Counted from the stretch's first letter, positions 12,355-23,391 are shown. The stretch: 64,000 bases of DNA from Cyprinodon diabolis (GCA_030533445.1 CM060062.1:19795829-19859828); one strand, 5' to 3'. Numbers and translations are program-made. The notes: generated by a model from the sequence alone, not told the origin.

Positions 12355-13439
12355 CCAAAAGAAAACTACAACAAAAGACCAACTAATCCGTAAAATACAA
12401 CATTAGCAACCAATATTAGAAAAGAATTTAAGTTATTTTAAATTTGCAATTTTAATTACAATAACAAACAAAAAAACTAACAAAATAAAAAATCCTAAAC
12501 CCTCCATACATCTCCTATAAAACAAGTAGAGGAATCCAATTAGGCCTCAGTGCCAATGAGAAGATTCTACACAGCTGGGACTCTCTTCCTTTACTGGACT
12601 TGCCACACCGATGCTGCTTACAGGAACTGGCAACTAAAATGAAAAGTGTTTCAATATAAAGCAAACCAAAGAAGCAAGCGGTGGCAAAATTTGTCAACCA
12701 AATGTGTGCACCCAAATAATAAACTCATCCCAAATCCCATTAGTAAAAGAATGAAATACGCTATGGGGAACTAATATAAATGCGTGCATTTAAGTGAAAA
12801 GAATTACCAGACAATTTATTGTGTGGCTCCACATGCTGCCATCACAGCCATATTAAATACATTTTTAAATTACACTACTAACATGAAACAGGAAGCCAGA
12901 AAGTTGGTTTATGAAAGAGATCTTGTTTCATTTCATTTAAACATTCAAATACGATTTCCTAGGGTCCATTAAATAGATAATTCCCTCATATATCATTTCA
13001 CTTTACATGGCAGCTTCCTGTCTTGTCCCACAAAATAACCTACAAAACACTATACTCCCTAGCCTGTTATACTATGTATGACCCCCAACTTGCAGTACCA
13101 TGCATAATCATGGAGCATAAACTTTTTTTTAAATGCATACAAAGCTTAATAAAGACCAGGAATCAAGTAGACTGGGCTCAAAACAATTTATCAAGATTTG
13201 AGTATCACACAGCTATAGCCCAACCAAATCACTGCTGTACCTAAACTGATAAATCAGGCAAGGGCTTATTAGTGAAAGCTACGCCTCTCTAGGAGAGGTG
13301 CATATTTCCACATGATAGGTTCAAAAATCTGCTCTACTACTGATCAAAACTTTACACAAATTGACCTTATGAAATAAAATCACTGAGAGAATGCCACTAA
13401 ATATGTATTTAATATTTCATCCCAGAACATATATGGGAC
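12355..13439. other. No recognised feature
   Basis: AT-rich; the open frames are short and have no motif. Confidence 0.5.
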
Positions 13440-13640
13440 ACAGCAAGGACAGCAAAGTTAATCAGAACTAATGTGAAGATGGATGAATCCAATTACAGGT
13501 AAGACTTAGAAGAAAATCTGATGGTGGCTGCACAATGAGAGATTGAAATGGAGGGTCACCTTCCAGCAGGACAATGCTTAGCTTACACCCAGAGATAGAA
13601 TGTCAAAGTTCAGATGTCAATCTAAATGAGGAACTGTGAC
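13440..13640 (+). pseudogene. Decayed Tc1-like transposase fragment
   Basis: The block GGTCACCTTCCAGCAGGACA followed by ATGC encodes VTFQQDNA, the second-aspartate motif of Tc1 transposases. It is preceded by a diverged 'gatggatgaatccaattacaggt' section typical of one fish family. Frames are broken on both sides and the terminal repeats are absent. A related fragment lies at 44885-45340. Confidence 0.55.
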
Positions 13641-13895
13641 AGACTTAAAACTAAGGTTAACTTATGTTCTGGCATTACTACAGATAATATGTAAAGAAAA
13701 ATTAGTAAGAGTGACAGATTGCCAATTTGATTAGCAATTGTACTTGAGATTAAAGTTGTTCTAATGAAGTCTAAAACTGAAGGTACTGATACATTGTTTA
13801 GTCAAAGCATAAAAAGCATTAAAACCATGTATGCTTTTCTTTTATTTGCAATGAGGGCTTTGTGTGGGGTTACCTCTATAACAAACAGAAGTTTG
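13641..13895. other. No recognised feature
   Basis: Short AT-rich spacer. Confidence 0.5.
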
Positions 13896-14397
13896 TGTCA
13901 TGATTTAATTAAAAATCTGACCCAAATGCAGAAGACCAAACAGAGAGACCAGGGAAAAGTTTAACAGTTTTTTTAGTATAATGAGATGAGTCCAGTGCTG
14001 CTCTGAACACTGTTAAACCGGAACTGGAAAGTGAGGGGAAGACACTGCGGTTAGTTCAGGCTCAGTGGGAAATTAGATTCTTTGACTTGAAGAGAAGAAA
14101 TCGGTTGCAAACTCACGTTTCCAGAAAAAGGTGTCTTTAATTGAATCCAGTCTGTGTGGGATGTTCTAGTGATTGTCTTGTTTGATGGTGGACGGACAGG
14201 GTTTTCCCAGACTGCGGTTGTTCCTTGGTGAACGGAGAACCTGACTGCCACTTAGATTTCCTGCGGTACTTGAACAGGTTATTGTGGAGATGAATCCCCT
14301 GCTTAGAGAGAAGCCCCTGACAATCCTTGGGGGGAAAGAGATCAGAAAGATATTTAAAGAGAAGCATGTTAAAATTAAAGGCTATGAGACCATAACA
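13896..14397 (-). repeat. Solo LTR candidate, sense strand minus
   Basis: On the minus strand the block begins TGTTATGG and ends CATGACA, preceded by TTCTGCATTTGGGTC, which also occurs near the ends of other LTRs in this window. A splice-donor-like ACGTGAGT lies inside (plus-strand 14111-14118). I see no 5-bp duplication, so one end may be degraded. No internal retroelement genes adjoin it. Confidence 0.5.
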
Positions 14398-14548
14398 GGC
14401 AGCTTATTGCCCCTGTACTAAAGTTGCACATATTATCATATATACTATTACATCATATCACATACAGTATTATTGAGAAATTTAAGATCCATGGGACATC
14501 AGTGTCGGATCACACCATCCGTTGTTGTTTGAGTCAAAGTGGACCTAT

Positions 14549-14656
14549 CGGTCTCCGCCAAGTGACGTCAATTGTTTACCTCGGGTGCGGTACACTACGC
14601 CTTTTCCACCTAAAATGGCGTCTTAGCAACAAATGTCACGTGACTGGCGGAGACCG
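14549..14656. mobile_element. Small foldback MITE
   Basis: The left end CGGTCTCCGCCA is inverted at the right end (TGGCGGAGACCG), 108 bases apart. The ends face outward in the middle of the Tc1 remnant. The interior includes CTACGCCTTTTCCACC and CACGTGAC. No clear target duplication is visible. Confidence 0.6.
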
Positions 14657-14763
14657 ATTTTCCTAAATCCGCCCCTGTTTTCAGGCTTATGTTAACTGTA
14701 ATGACTTATCTTGGACAGGCTGATATGTACACGGGCCTTTAGTCCTTCGTTTAGCTATGCTGC

Positions 14764-14836
14764 GGTTGTTTACACTACGCCTTTTCCACCTAAAATGGCG
14801 TCTTAGCAACAAAAGTCACATGACTGGCGGAGACCA
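14764..14836. repeat. Partial second copy of the foldback MITE
   Basis: About 65 bases from TACACTACGCC to GGCGGAGACC repeat 14591-14655 with two or three substitutions (for example CACGTGAC versus CACATGAC). The left inverted end is missing. It may reflect a second insertion or a local duplication. Confidence 0.7.
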
Positions 14837-15022
14837 ATTGAGCATCTTTTAAAGGAGCTAAAACAAGTTGTCTTGGAAACCCTTCAAATCTAAGACAACT
14901 GGAGCAGTTTGGTCATGAGGAGTGGACCAAAATACCTGCTGAGAGCAACAGAAGTCTCATTGACAGTAACAGGAATCATTTGGTTGCAATGATTGCCCAA
15001 AAATATTGTGCAACAAAATATT

Positions 15023-16983
15023 TGTTGCGATCCAGTATTTTTTGGTTTTCTCTGTTCGCCTGCTGCTTTATCCTTTATCTACCAGATGGTGTTAGAGGCT
15101 CACACCTGGAAATGCTTGCTTGCTGAGCGCACCTTTTATTCATCATCCTGGAGCTTAAGACGAGCAGACTGCCAGTACCTCGTCGCCTGAGTGTTTGCTA
15201 GTAATGGTACTCTGAGGCCTCTGAGTTTGCTCTCTGTGTTTTCCTTTGAAGACCTTCTAGTAAACGATTCTTGTTGCCCCTTTCTCTCAGGTGAGTACTC
15301 GTAATGCTTTGGAAGTTTCCCTGTGAAGATCCAAGACCTAGATTTTGGATTGTTCCTCCTTGTGATGCCATGGATTGTTACCCACTGCTGCCTGAGTCCT
15401 TTCTTCATCTCTGCAGGTTAATTATAAACCGTTCCTGGATTTCTCTCCTGGCAGTCGGCTCGCTCCACTGGTCTCCTCCACACTTGAAGTTATCAACAGT
15501 TTCCCCTATTCTTGGTGAAAGTAACCTGCAAGCTAAGTAAGAGCAGTTAGATTTCTCCTGAGGTTCCAGTTGTACGATTACCTCAAACTCACAATCTTCC
15601 TCAAAGTCGTAGGGAAACCATATTTAAATGTCAAATCATTCTGGCTTAAACATGTATATGAATGCATTCTTTATGGTCCCAAAATTTAGAAAATTTATAT
15701 TTAATTTCTATTTTCGTTATCTTATGCAGTTAATTATACATCAACCTGAACACCTAAATTCTGTCATCTGTCAATCAAATTCTTTTGGTCATAGCAAATA
15801 TTTTTGATTCATATGTTGCAGCTAATACATGCAACAGTTTGAATAAGAATCTTTGCAGTATAGTGGTGATCGTTACATGTGTATAGTTGGAGAGTGAATT
15901 TTTGGCCGTTTCTCAATTTACTAGAACACGAGTATGGAGTCGTGTCCTCACCAAGTATGTTCTTGAGAAGAACATAGAAAAGTGTGGACTTGGAGAAAAC
16001 GGGAGCACACGGAATAAATATGGGTGAATTGGAACAGAAGCGTACTCGTGACATCACCACACGCTCGGCTAGTCTGGAGCTGCTTTTCACCTCCTGTTAT
16101 TAATAGTCTCTAGATAATAAGAAATTCTGACTTTTTTCATTTAGTGGGGGAATAAAAAATAACACAGTCAGATAAACCCAAATCAAATGAACATTTTGCC
16201 AAATAAAACAAAAACATCGCTATCATAGCCAGCAGGCCTTAACACACAGCTATGTCAAGAGAGGGCTGCTGCAGACGGCCTAGGATTGGACCTGGCTGCT
16301 GTTACCCTCGGAGCTCTGCTGGTTGCCGCTGTCCTCTCAACTTTGGAAAAAAATTTAAATTACGGATTAAATAGGTAAATGGGCCATAAAGTGACGCTAT
16401 AATGTTCTCACCTCAACTTATCTTAACTACTTTAATACATACTTTTATTGAACAACAGCAAAAGAAAAGAGAAATGTTAACTTAATACTCTGAGCTATGT
16501 GACCGCTCCATTGAAAGAAGACGGAGGAGATTCATCCACAACCTCCGACACATAACTCTCCTCCTCTTTCAAGTTTCTGCTGTGCATAGCGTTCCTTGAA
16601 AATGTCGTTGCTAAGTCACCAACCTACTAGCACTAAGTTGCTAACTGGTTAGCAAAGTGCTTCGAGAAATAAGCCAGAATGAAATAGCTTGCAAACCTTC
16701 TGCCACAGCAATCCCGCCCTCTTGATAAACGACCAATCAAATTCGCTTTATTCGCTTGTGTAAAGTCGTGCACCTCTTGGGAGAATTTAGAACTGCAGTG
16801 TTTGGAACAGACGTTTCCCTACGACTTTAATGCTCTTTAGTAATCAGTTGACCCCGAGTGCCTCCCTCAAGGACCAGATACTTTCACCAACATTTTCCTT
16901 TTGTTAAAATAAACTTTATCTGATTTCTGTTTCTCCTGGTGATGTTCTGCATGTGGGTTAGGAAACTGGAATCCATCATGACA
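15023..16983 (+). mobile_element. Solo LTR with exact ATATT duplication, split by another element
   Basis: The LTR begins TGTTGCGATCC and ends CCATCATGACA, giving TG...CA termini. ATATT occurs immediately before (15018-15022) and after (16984-16988), a perfect 5-bp target duplication in the host Tc1 sequence. Without the inserted 15605-16829 segment the LTR is about 736 bases. A splice-donor-like CAGGTGAGT sits at 15288-15296 and AATAAA at 16909-16914. There is no internal retroelement coding sequence, so it is a recombination product. Confidence 0.85.
15605..16829. mobile_element. Non-autonomous DNA element with 16-bp inverted ends
   Basis: AAAGTCGTAGGGAAAC at 15605-15620 is exactly inverted at 16814-16829. 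The 1225 bases between are unlike the LTR around them and have no transposase motif. No target duplication is visible at the junctions, so either it decayed or the true ends differ slightly. Superfamily unknown. Confidence 0.6.
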
Positions 16984-17154
16984 ATATTAAGTTAAGGGTA
17001 CCATCATTTTTGTCCAGTATCTGACTTTTGATTTGTTCATTTTAATTGAATTTTTATTTACTGTTACTTTGTCAGATACAAGTTATTTCTTTCACCATTA
17101 TGGGTTATTCTTTTAATACATATTCTTTACATTCAATAAATTTTTCCAAGTGTG

Positions 17155-18350
17155 TATATGTTTTCCTGGAAATATCAGTTCCAATCAGCATGAGCTAAGA
17201 TTATCTATCACGTTTCTAACTTAAAAATAAAAGGCTGAATAATCTTGACAACCCCACCAATAGTTGGCTTTACTATTTTCAAACTGTTTTTATATTGACT
17301 GACAGTTTGACTACATTAGATAAAGCATCTAAGTGATCTCTTTAGAAATGAATGTTGTCTTGCTTTGATTCACTAAGAGTCTCTCAGAGCATTCTTATGA
17401 AATGGTGTAAAATGCTGACCATCAGTATTTTCTAGTTTAGTAGAGCTGCCAACAAATATGGAGGGTTCCATGAAAGTAAGACAGTTAAGGATTTATTCTG
17501 AAAATACGAGTGACTGTCCCAAAAATCCCTTTACATCTCATTTTGTTATGTCAGTATCATATAATGAGTCGGTGTAGGACATAAAAGTAGACAAAAGGAA
17601 AATAGAAAAATAACTTCAATACATAAAGTTCATGAACATAAATATGCAGAGATGATCACCACAGAGGAACACAAGGAAAGCAAGAAGGGTGGTGAGCAAA
17701 GGACAAAGAAAATAGAGAAATCCAACATACAATGAGAGTGTATGTAATGATGGAACAATAAACAGGAAATTCCTAAAAACATAGATTGCTGCAGTAGCGG
17801 TAGAGCATGAACAGTTAGTAAGGGGGTATGGCCAGAGGGAAGCAGAGCAATAATATTAACTATGGAAAACTAGAGAGTGAGGGAGACCTAAGTAAAAAGA
17901 TATTGTGAAAACAGGAGACCCAGAGTTAGCTCATTATCTTATAAATATAAAACAGTAAAATCTTTGGATTATGGTATCCATATTTTATATCCATATATAT
18001 AGATAGTAAAACAAAGTAGAAACTTTTCAGAACTGAAAAAAAAATCTAGTCAGTCTATTGTCGGTGCTTCTTAAACTAATTTGTAATTTAAAGTACTTCT
18101 AAGTTTTACCCACACGGTTTGTTCTTCTCAGCTGTCCTTTAATGAACTGATGGCTGTACCAGCGTTCTCCACCATCAGATCCAAAGATATTTTTATCTTA
18201 ACAAGAGAGCATTTCACCTAATTAAATTGGTGTTAACAATGAAAATTAAATGTTGGCATAATAATATGAATTTCTATAATTGCCTCACTTGTATCAGAAG
18301 CACTGAACAACTGAGTAACTGGTTACTGATCTGAATTATAAAACTGCACA
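17155..18350. other. No recognised feature
   Basis: AT-rich unique-looking DNA up to the Tc1 insertion site. Confidence 0.5.
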
Positions 18351-18352
18351 TA

Positions 18353-18554
18353 CAGGTGCTGGTCATAAAATTAGAATATCATGAAAAAGTAGATTGATTT
18401 CAGTAATTCCATTTAAAAAGTGAAACTTGTATATTATATTCATACATTACATACAAACTCATATATTTCAGATGTTTATTTTGTTTAATTTTGATGATTA
18501 CAAATGACAACAAATGAAAATCTCAAATTCATCATATCAGAAAATTAGAATATT
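18353..18554 (+). repeat. Left terminal inverted repeat of Tc1 at 18353
   Basis: This repeat is 202 bases and its reverse complement is at 19763-19964. The motif AAATTAGAATAT occurs at both its outer and inner end (near 18367 and 18542), in direct orientation. This gives an inverted-repeat/direct-repeat layout like that of transposase-binding sites in other fish Tc1 elements. Confidence 0.9.
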
Positions 18555-18671
18555 GTGAAAAGGTTCAAAATTGATGGCCCCTGGTGCCACACTCTAATCA
18601 GCTAATTAACTCAAACCACCTGCAAAAGCCTTTAAATGGTCTTTCAGTCTAGTTCTATAGGCTACACAATC

Positions 18672-19676
18672 ATGGGGAAGACTGCTGACTTGACAGTTTT
18701 CCAAAAGACGACCATCGACACCTTGCACAAGGAGGGCAAGACACAAAAGGTCATCGCTAAAGAGGCTGGCTGTTCACAGAGCTCAGTGTCCAAGCACATT
18801 AATAGAGAGGCGAAGGGAAGGAAAAGATGTGGTCGAAAAAAGTGTACAAGCAAGAGAGATAACTGCACCCTGGAGAGGATTGTGAAACAAAACCCATTCA
18901 AAAATGTGGGGGAGATTCACAAAGAGTGGACTGCAGCTGGAGTGAGTGCTTCAAGAACCACCACACACAGACGTATGAAAGACATGGGTTTCTGCTGTCG
19001 CATTCCTTGTGTCAAGCCACTCTTGAACCACAGACAGCGTCAGAAGCGTCTTGCCTGGGCTAAAGAGAAACAGGACTGGACTGCTGGTGAGTGGTCCAAA
19101 GTCATGTTCTCTGATGAAAGTAAATTTTGCATTTCCTTTGGAAATCAAGGTCCCAGAGTCTGGAGGAAAAGAAGAGAGGCACTTCATCCACGTTGCTTGA
19201 AGTCCAGTGTAAAGTTTCCACAGTCAGTGATGGTTTGGGGTGCCATGTCATCTGCTGGTGTTGGTCCATTGTGTTTTCTGAGGTCCAGGGTCAACGCAGC
19301 CACATACCAGGAAGTTTTAGAGCACTTCATGCTTCCTGCAGCTGACCAACTTTTTGGAGATGCAGATTTCATTTTCCAACAGGACTTGGCACCTGCACAC
19401 AGTGCCAAAGCTACCAGTACCTGGTTGAAGGACCATGGTATCCCTGTTCTTAATTGGCCAGCAAACTCTCCTGACCTTAACCCCATAGAAAATCTATGGG
19501 GTATTGTGAAGAAGAAGATGCAATACACCAGACCCAACAATTCAGAAGAGCTAAAAGCCACTATTAGAGCAACCTGGGCTATCATAACACCTGAGCAGTG
19601 CCACAGACTGATCGACTCCATGCCACGCCGCATTGCTGCAGTAATACAGGCCAAAGGAGGCCCAACTAAATACTGA
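18672..19676 (+). CDS. Tc1-family transposase, DD34E, intact (334 aa)
   Basis: This cut-and-paste transposase binds its terminal repeats and inserts at TA. The chosen start is the ATG at 18672 (MGKTADLTVF), the usual family start; an upstream in-frame ATG at 18636 would add 12 unconserved residues. Residues ~5-45 form the first helix-turn-helix (IAKEAGCSQSSVSKHI). A basic GRKRCGRKK segment at 49-57 probably serves as linker and nuclear localisation signal. A second helix-turn-helix follows to about 105. Catalytic residues are D148 (FSDES), D238 (FQQDLAP) and E273 (PIENLW), with 34 residues between the last two. The glycine-rich region is represented by VMVWGAMSSAG (187-197). The C-terminus (SMPRRIAAVIQAKGGPTKY) is complete. 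No stop or frameshift interrupts it and the length is typical. Activity is inferred, not shown. Confidence 0.95.
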   Translation: MGKTADLTVFQKTTIDTLHKEGKTQKVIAKEAGCSQSSVSKHINREAKGRKRCGRKKCTSKRDNCTLERIVKQNPFKNVGEIHKEWTAAGVSASRTTTHRRMKDMGFCCRIPCVKPLLNHRQRQKRLAWAKEKQDWTAGEWSKVMFSDESKFCISFGNQGPRVWRKRREALHPRCLKSSVKFPQSVMVWGAMSSAGVGPLCFLRSRVNAATYQEVLEHFMLPAADQLFGDADFIFQQDLAPAHSAKATSTWLKDHGIPVLNWPANSPDLNPIENLWGIVKKKMQYTRPNNSEELKATIRATWAIITPEQCHRLIDSMPRRIAAVIQAKGGPTKY

Positions 19677-19762
19677 GTGCTGTACATGCTCATACTTTTC
19701 ATGTTCATACTTTTCAGTTGGCCAACATTTCTATAAATCCTTTGTTTTTATTGGTCTTCAGT

Positions 19763-19964
19763 AATATTCTAATTTTCTGATATGATGAATTTGAGATTTT
19801 CATTTGTTGTCATTTGTAATCATCAAAATTAAACAAAATAAACATCTGAAATATATGAGTTTGTATGTAATGTATGAATATAATATACAAGTTTCACTTT
19901 TTAAATGGAATTACTGAAATCAATCTACTTTTTCATGATATTCTAATTTTATGACCAGCACCTG
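19763..19964 (-). repeat. Right terminal inverted repeat of Tc1 at 18353
   Basis: Exact inverted partner of 18353-18554 by visual comparison, ending GACCAGCACCTG before the TA duplication. Confidence 0.9.
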
Positions 19965-19966
19965 TA

Positions 19967-20569
19967 TGTTGTACAGTCTTTTATCTAAGGAATGTTGGTT
20001 ATTTTCAAGTAACGCCAAAGTTTAGATTCCTGTAGAACTTTTGGTCAGAGATGTTTGACACAACGGAACCTTACTGATATCAAAAGATCATGTGAAGTGT
20101 GATAATGAACTCCCTCATGAGTAAACATCCAGACACACATGTGCTTTCACTCAAACTGACACAATCTTTAGCTGTTTACCAGCTCACTCATCCAGCCCTT
20201 AGTCCTCATAAAGCAACAGCTCTGTGACCTCTGACGTTTTTTTAATCAATCAGTGTTTGATCTTGCTTCATTTTTCCGGGTGTCCACCCTCTAGCAGACC
20301 ATTTCAAGTGGCCAGGTGCAGCCTATTAACTGCAGCTAGTGTAACATAAATCTGCTCAACAGCCCTTCGGGTGCTGTGATCACACAAGGCCCACAATCAT
20401 TTGCTTTGTTACAATCCATGACCAAAGCATACAACCAGCTACCTACTTTTTCTGTATAATTTTGGATGGTGCTTGGTCTACCTATCCTCTACAGATTTAC
20501 AAATAACCAACAATTATTTCTATAGTAGGTGAAGACTGTATTACAATTACATGAAATTATAATATATAC

Positions 20570-20570
<1 letters not shown>
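19967..20570. other. No recognised feature
   Basis: Spacer between two Tc1 copies; nothing supported. Confidence 0.5.

Positions 20571-20609
<39 letters not shown>
20571..20609. repeat. (TA)n microsatellite
   Basis: About 39 bases of alternating TA abut the left end of the next Tc1 copy. This would be a favoured target for a TA-specific transposase. Confidence 0.9.
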
Positions 20610-20610
<1 letters not shown>

Positions 20611-20612
<2 letters not shown>

Positions 20613-21560
20613 TTCACCGGCCACTTTTGCTCGTTAACACTTAATTTCTAAGCAGCCAATCACATGGCGGCAACTCAGTGCATTTAGGCATGTAGACATG
20701 GTCAAGACAATCTCCTGCAGTTCAAACCGAGCATCAGTATGGGGAAGAAAGGTAATTTGAGTGACTTTGAACGTGGCATGATTGTTGGTGCCAGAAGGGC
20801 TGGTCTGAGTATTTCAGAAACTGCTGATCTACTGGGATTTTAACGCACAACCGTATCTAGGGTTTACAGAGAATTGTCCGAAAAAGAAAAAAACATCCAG
20901 TGAGCGGCAGTTCTGTGGGCGGAAATGGGTTGTTGATGCCAGAGGTCAGAGGAGAATGGCCAGACTGGTTCGAGCTGATAGAAGGGCAACAGTGACTCAA
21001 ATAACCACCCGTTACAACCAAGGTGGGCAGAAGAGCATCTCTGAACGCACAGTACGTCGAACTTTGAGGCAGATAGGCTACAGCAGCAGAAGACCACACC
21101 GGGTGCCACTCCTTTCAGCTAAGAACAGGAAACTGACCAATTGAGCATCGTTGCAACGCCACAGCCTACCTGAGTATTGTTGCTGACCATGTCCATCACT
21201 CTATGACCACAATGTACCCAACTTCTGATGGCTACTTTCAGCAGGATAATGCGCCATGTCATAAATCTGGAATCATCTCAGACTGGTTTCTTGAACATGA
21301 CAATGAGTTCAATGTACTCAAATGGCCTCCACAGTCACCAGATCTCAATCCAATAGAGCATCTTTGGGATGTGGTGGAACGGGAGATTCGCATCATGGAT
21401 GTGCAGCCGACAAATCTGCGGCAACTGTGTGATGCCATCATGTCAATATGGACCAAACTCCCTGAGGAATGCTTCCAGCACCTTGTTGAATCTATGCCAC
21501 GAAGAATTGAGTCCAACCAGTTACTAGGTATGGGGTACCTAATAAAGTGGCCGGTGAGTG
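20611..21560 (+). mobile_element. Tc1-like copy A, internally deleted and broken
   Basis: This copy belongs to the same family as 29396-31234. The right end CCGGTGAGTG matches that copy exactly. The left end AGTTCACCGGCCACTTT is diverged and lacks ~20 bases (ATTAGGTACACC region). Relative to copy B it has lost about 245 bases at 21140, running straight from the GGAAACTGA motif into CCAATTGAGCATCG, and about 27 bases near 21513. The transposase is dead. Confidence 0.85.
20739..21535 (+). pseudogene. Tc1 transposase pseudogene (copy A)
   Basis: ATG at 20739 opens MGKKGNLSDFERGMIV and the first helix-turn-helix. A TAA then replaces the Ser codon in the GFSRTT motif (GGATTTTAACGC). An extra A in the AAAAAGAAAAAAA run shifts the frame. 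Homology resumes at 20956 (VRADRRATVTQITTRYN) and continues to KNRKLT, where the internal deletion removes the first catalytic Asp region. The segment from 21203 keeps GYFQQDNAPCH (second Asp) and [12 protein letters not shown] (Glu). The end loses EAVLKAKEGPTRY through a small deletion and reads through into the TA repeat. It is non-functional. Confidence 0.9.
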
Positions 21561-21616
21561 TGTATGTATATATATATATATATATTAGTGCTGTCAATCG
21601 ATTAAATTTTTTTAAT

Positions 21617-21700
21617 CGCGATTAATCGCATCAATGCCTAAGTTAACTTGCGATTAATCGCGATTAATCGCATCAATGCCTAAGTTAACTTGCGATTAAT
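21617..21700 (+). repeat. Two tandem 42-bp units in the hAT end
   Basis: The unit CGCGATTAATCGCATCAATG followed by CCTAAGTTAACTTG and CGATTAAT occurs twice without change at 21617-21658 and 21659-21700. Each unit contains an overlapping CGATTAATCG palindrome. It may be a duplicated subterminal transposase-binding site. Confidence 0.85.
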
Positions 21701-22104
21701 CGCATTTTAATCGCACATTTTTTTTCTGATTGAAAATCATTTAAAATACTCTCGATGACATACAAAAAATACATACAGGCTAGGTTGCTGCCAATGTTCT
21801 TTTTTTTTAAATGAAAACAGGTCACAGACACTGATTTATGTCATAGAAACATATGGCAAGAAGATGGGGAGGCATGTAGCAAAAAATAACAAATATGTAG
21901 CCAAAAAAAAGGCCCTGAAAACAGGCTGATGTAAAAGACAGTCTTTAGAGTCAATACAGTCTTTTGAACAAAGACAAGCATTTTACCCTACTGCTATAAA
22001 ATGTAGTAGAGTTAACATTAGATGTTAATTAACCAAGATAATAATGAACAATTTTCAATCAATACATCAAAATCAATAGACCGACATCACTAGATGGAGG
22101 TAGT

Positions 22105-23391
22105 CAGTGTTGGGCACGTTACTTTGAAAAAGTAATTAGTTATAGTTACTAGTTACTTCTCCCAAAAAGTAATTGAGTTACTAACTGAGTTACTCCACAA
22201 TAAAAGTAACTAGTTACTAGTAAAAGTAACTATTGCGTTACTTTTGCGTTTCCCGCCCCCGTAACCCTCACCACCCAGCCCCCACCTTCTCACCGTGTGT
22301 TTCCAAAGCCAGCTGAATAGAGCAGACGACAAAGACAAGAACCTGCAGAGAGTTTTGCATTTATTGCAACTCAATGTAAATGACATCAGGGGGGAACGCG
22401 ATGTGAAGTTTTTTAACAGGGCATTCAGATCTGGTGAAATTAATAACTGGGGATGTCTAATTCTGAAATCCTGTGTGTTTGGGTTGTTATAGATACTGCA
22501 ACATCTATCCATCCATCTATCTATCTAGATCTATACTCTGTTTGTGACATAAAATATGGATCTCCATCCCTGCCACAAAGGCCATCAAATAATGTTTAAA
22601 CTACAAAATACAGTAGGTTGAGAAGGCAGAGTATCCATCCATCCATCCAGATTTCTCCCTTTCTCCATATAGGCTATCATTTCTGGTTGTTGTCAGGTTA
22701 ATCATCTGATCAATCCCGCTCTCCATAGTTCTCCTGTGGCGCGAGCACAGGGCGACTGTTGCGCGCCTCTAGCAAGCATGCGCGTTTCCTGTCGCTTGCG
22801 CGGTGACTCGTGCCGCCTGCGCTGTGCGGAGATGCAGGGGAAACCGTATCTGATGGGGAAACGCAGCTCGACGTAACAGCGGTATTTCCATCTGGAAAAC
22901 GCTGTTTTGCTGCAGGAGTCATCCTCACTCTCCATCTCTATGTGTGTGCTGTACGTTAACACCCGCCAGCAGAAACACCCACCTACCCAACTGACAGAAG
23001 GAATCTCACTATACATCAGCCATTCTCATCCTCCCCTCGCTCATGACAAGGCGCGAGGATGACCTAAAAAATAATCTTTAATATCTCTTAAACAAAAGTA
23101 GCACAAACAATATTTTTTTCTGCACAAATCTGCACTAACGTTGTACTAACCATTCAGTCTATTTGCAGAGTTTTTTGACGTGGGTGGGGTGTCAGCTTCA
23201 CGCAGCTGCGCACGAGTCCTATCATGAAAAAAGGTTCATTGTGCGACCTGAGTAACGCGCAGTAACGGGGTGTCTGCACTGGTAACTGCGTTATAGTTAC
23301 AGTCAAAGTAATTAGTTAGATTACTCGTTACTAAAACAAGGTAACGGCGTTAGTAACGCCGTTACTTTCAACGCTGTTAGTCCCATCACTG
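22105..23391. mobile_element. Inner hAT-superfamily non-autonomous element with 8-bp TSD
   Basis: Ends CAGTGTTGGG and CCCATCACTG are inverted with one mismatch. GAGGTAGT flanks the 1287-bp element exactly on both sides (22097-22104 and 23392-23399), the 8-bp duplication expected of hAT elements. Subterminal regions are dense in AGTTACT/AGTAACT motifs. The GC-rich interior (about 22730-22850) has no transposase motif. It inserted after the outer element and is therefore younger. Confidence 0.85.

Larger units (their letters stand above)
14473..17154 (+). mobile_element. Old Tc1-like remnant carrying nested insertions
   Basis: Three separated pieces belong to one Tc1 copy. 14473-14548 encodes the second DNA-binding helix region (SVSDHTIRCCLSQSG). 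14837-15022 encodes the C-terminus (IEHLLKELKQ, then EEWTKIPAE and a degenerate end). 16984-17154 is the 3' non-coding end (AAGTTAAGGGTACCATCATT, ending GTGTGTA). The catalytic core is lost and the frames are broken. The gap between the first two pieces holds a foldback MITE, and the gap between the last two holds a solo LTR. Rejoining 15022 to 16989 restores the expected contiguous family sequence. Confidence 0.8.
18353..19964 (+). mobile_element. Full-length Tc1-like transposon, near-pristine
   Basis: The 1612-bp element starts CAGGTGCTGGTCATAAAATT and ends in its exact reverse complement. TA flanks it at 18351-18352 and 19965-19966. Left repeat 18353-18554 and right repeat 19763-19964 are each 202 bases and appear identical when read base by base. 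The intervening transposase gene is intact. Identical long repeats plus an open frame indicate a recent insertion. The family is abundant in teleosts. Confidence 0.95.

Noticed and set aside
19184..19708. 174-codon minus-strand frame
   Set aside because: Antisense shadow of the intact transposase at 18672-19676.
22295..23016. Open frames in a GC-rich island, possible host exon or CpG island
   Set aside because: They fall inside an hAT-type element with perfect 8-bp duplication and lack any recognisable motif.
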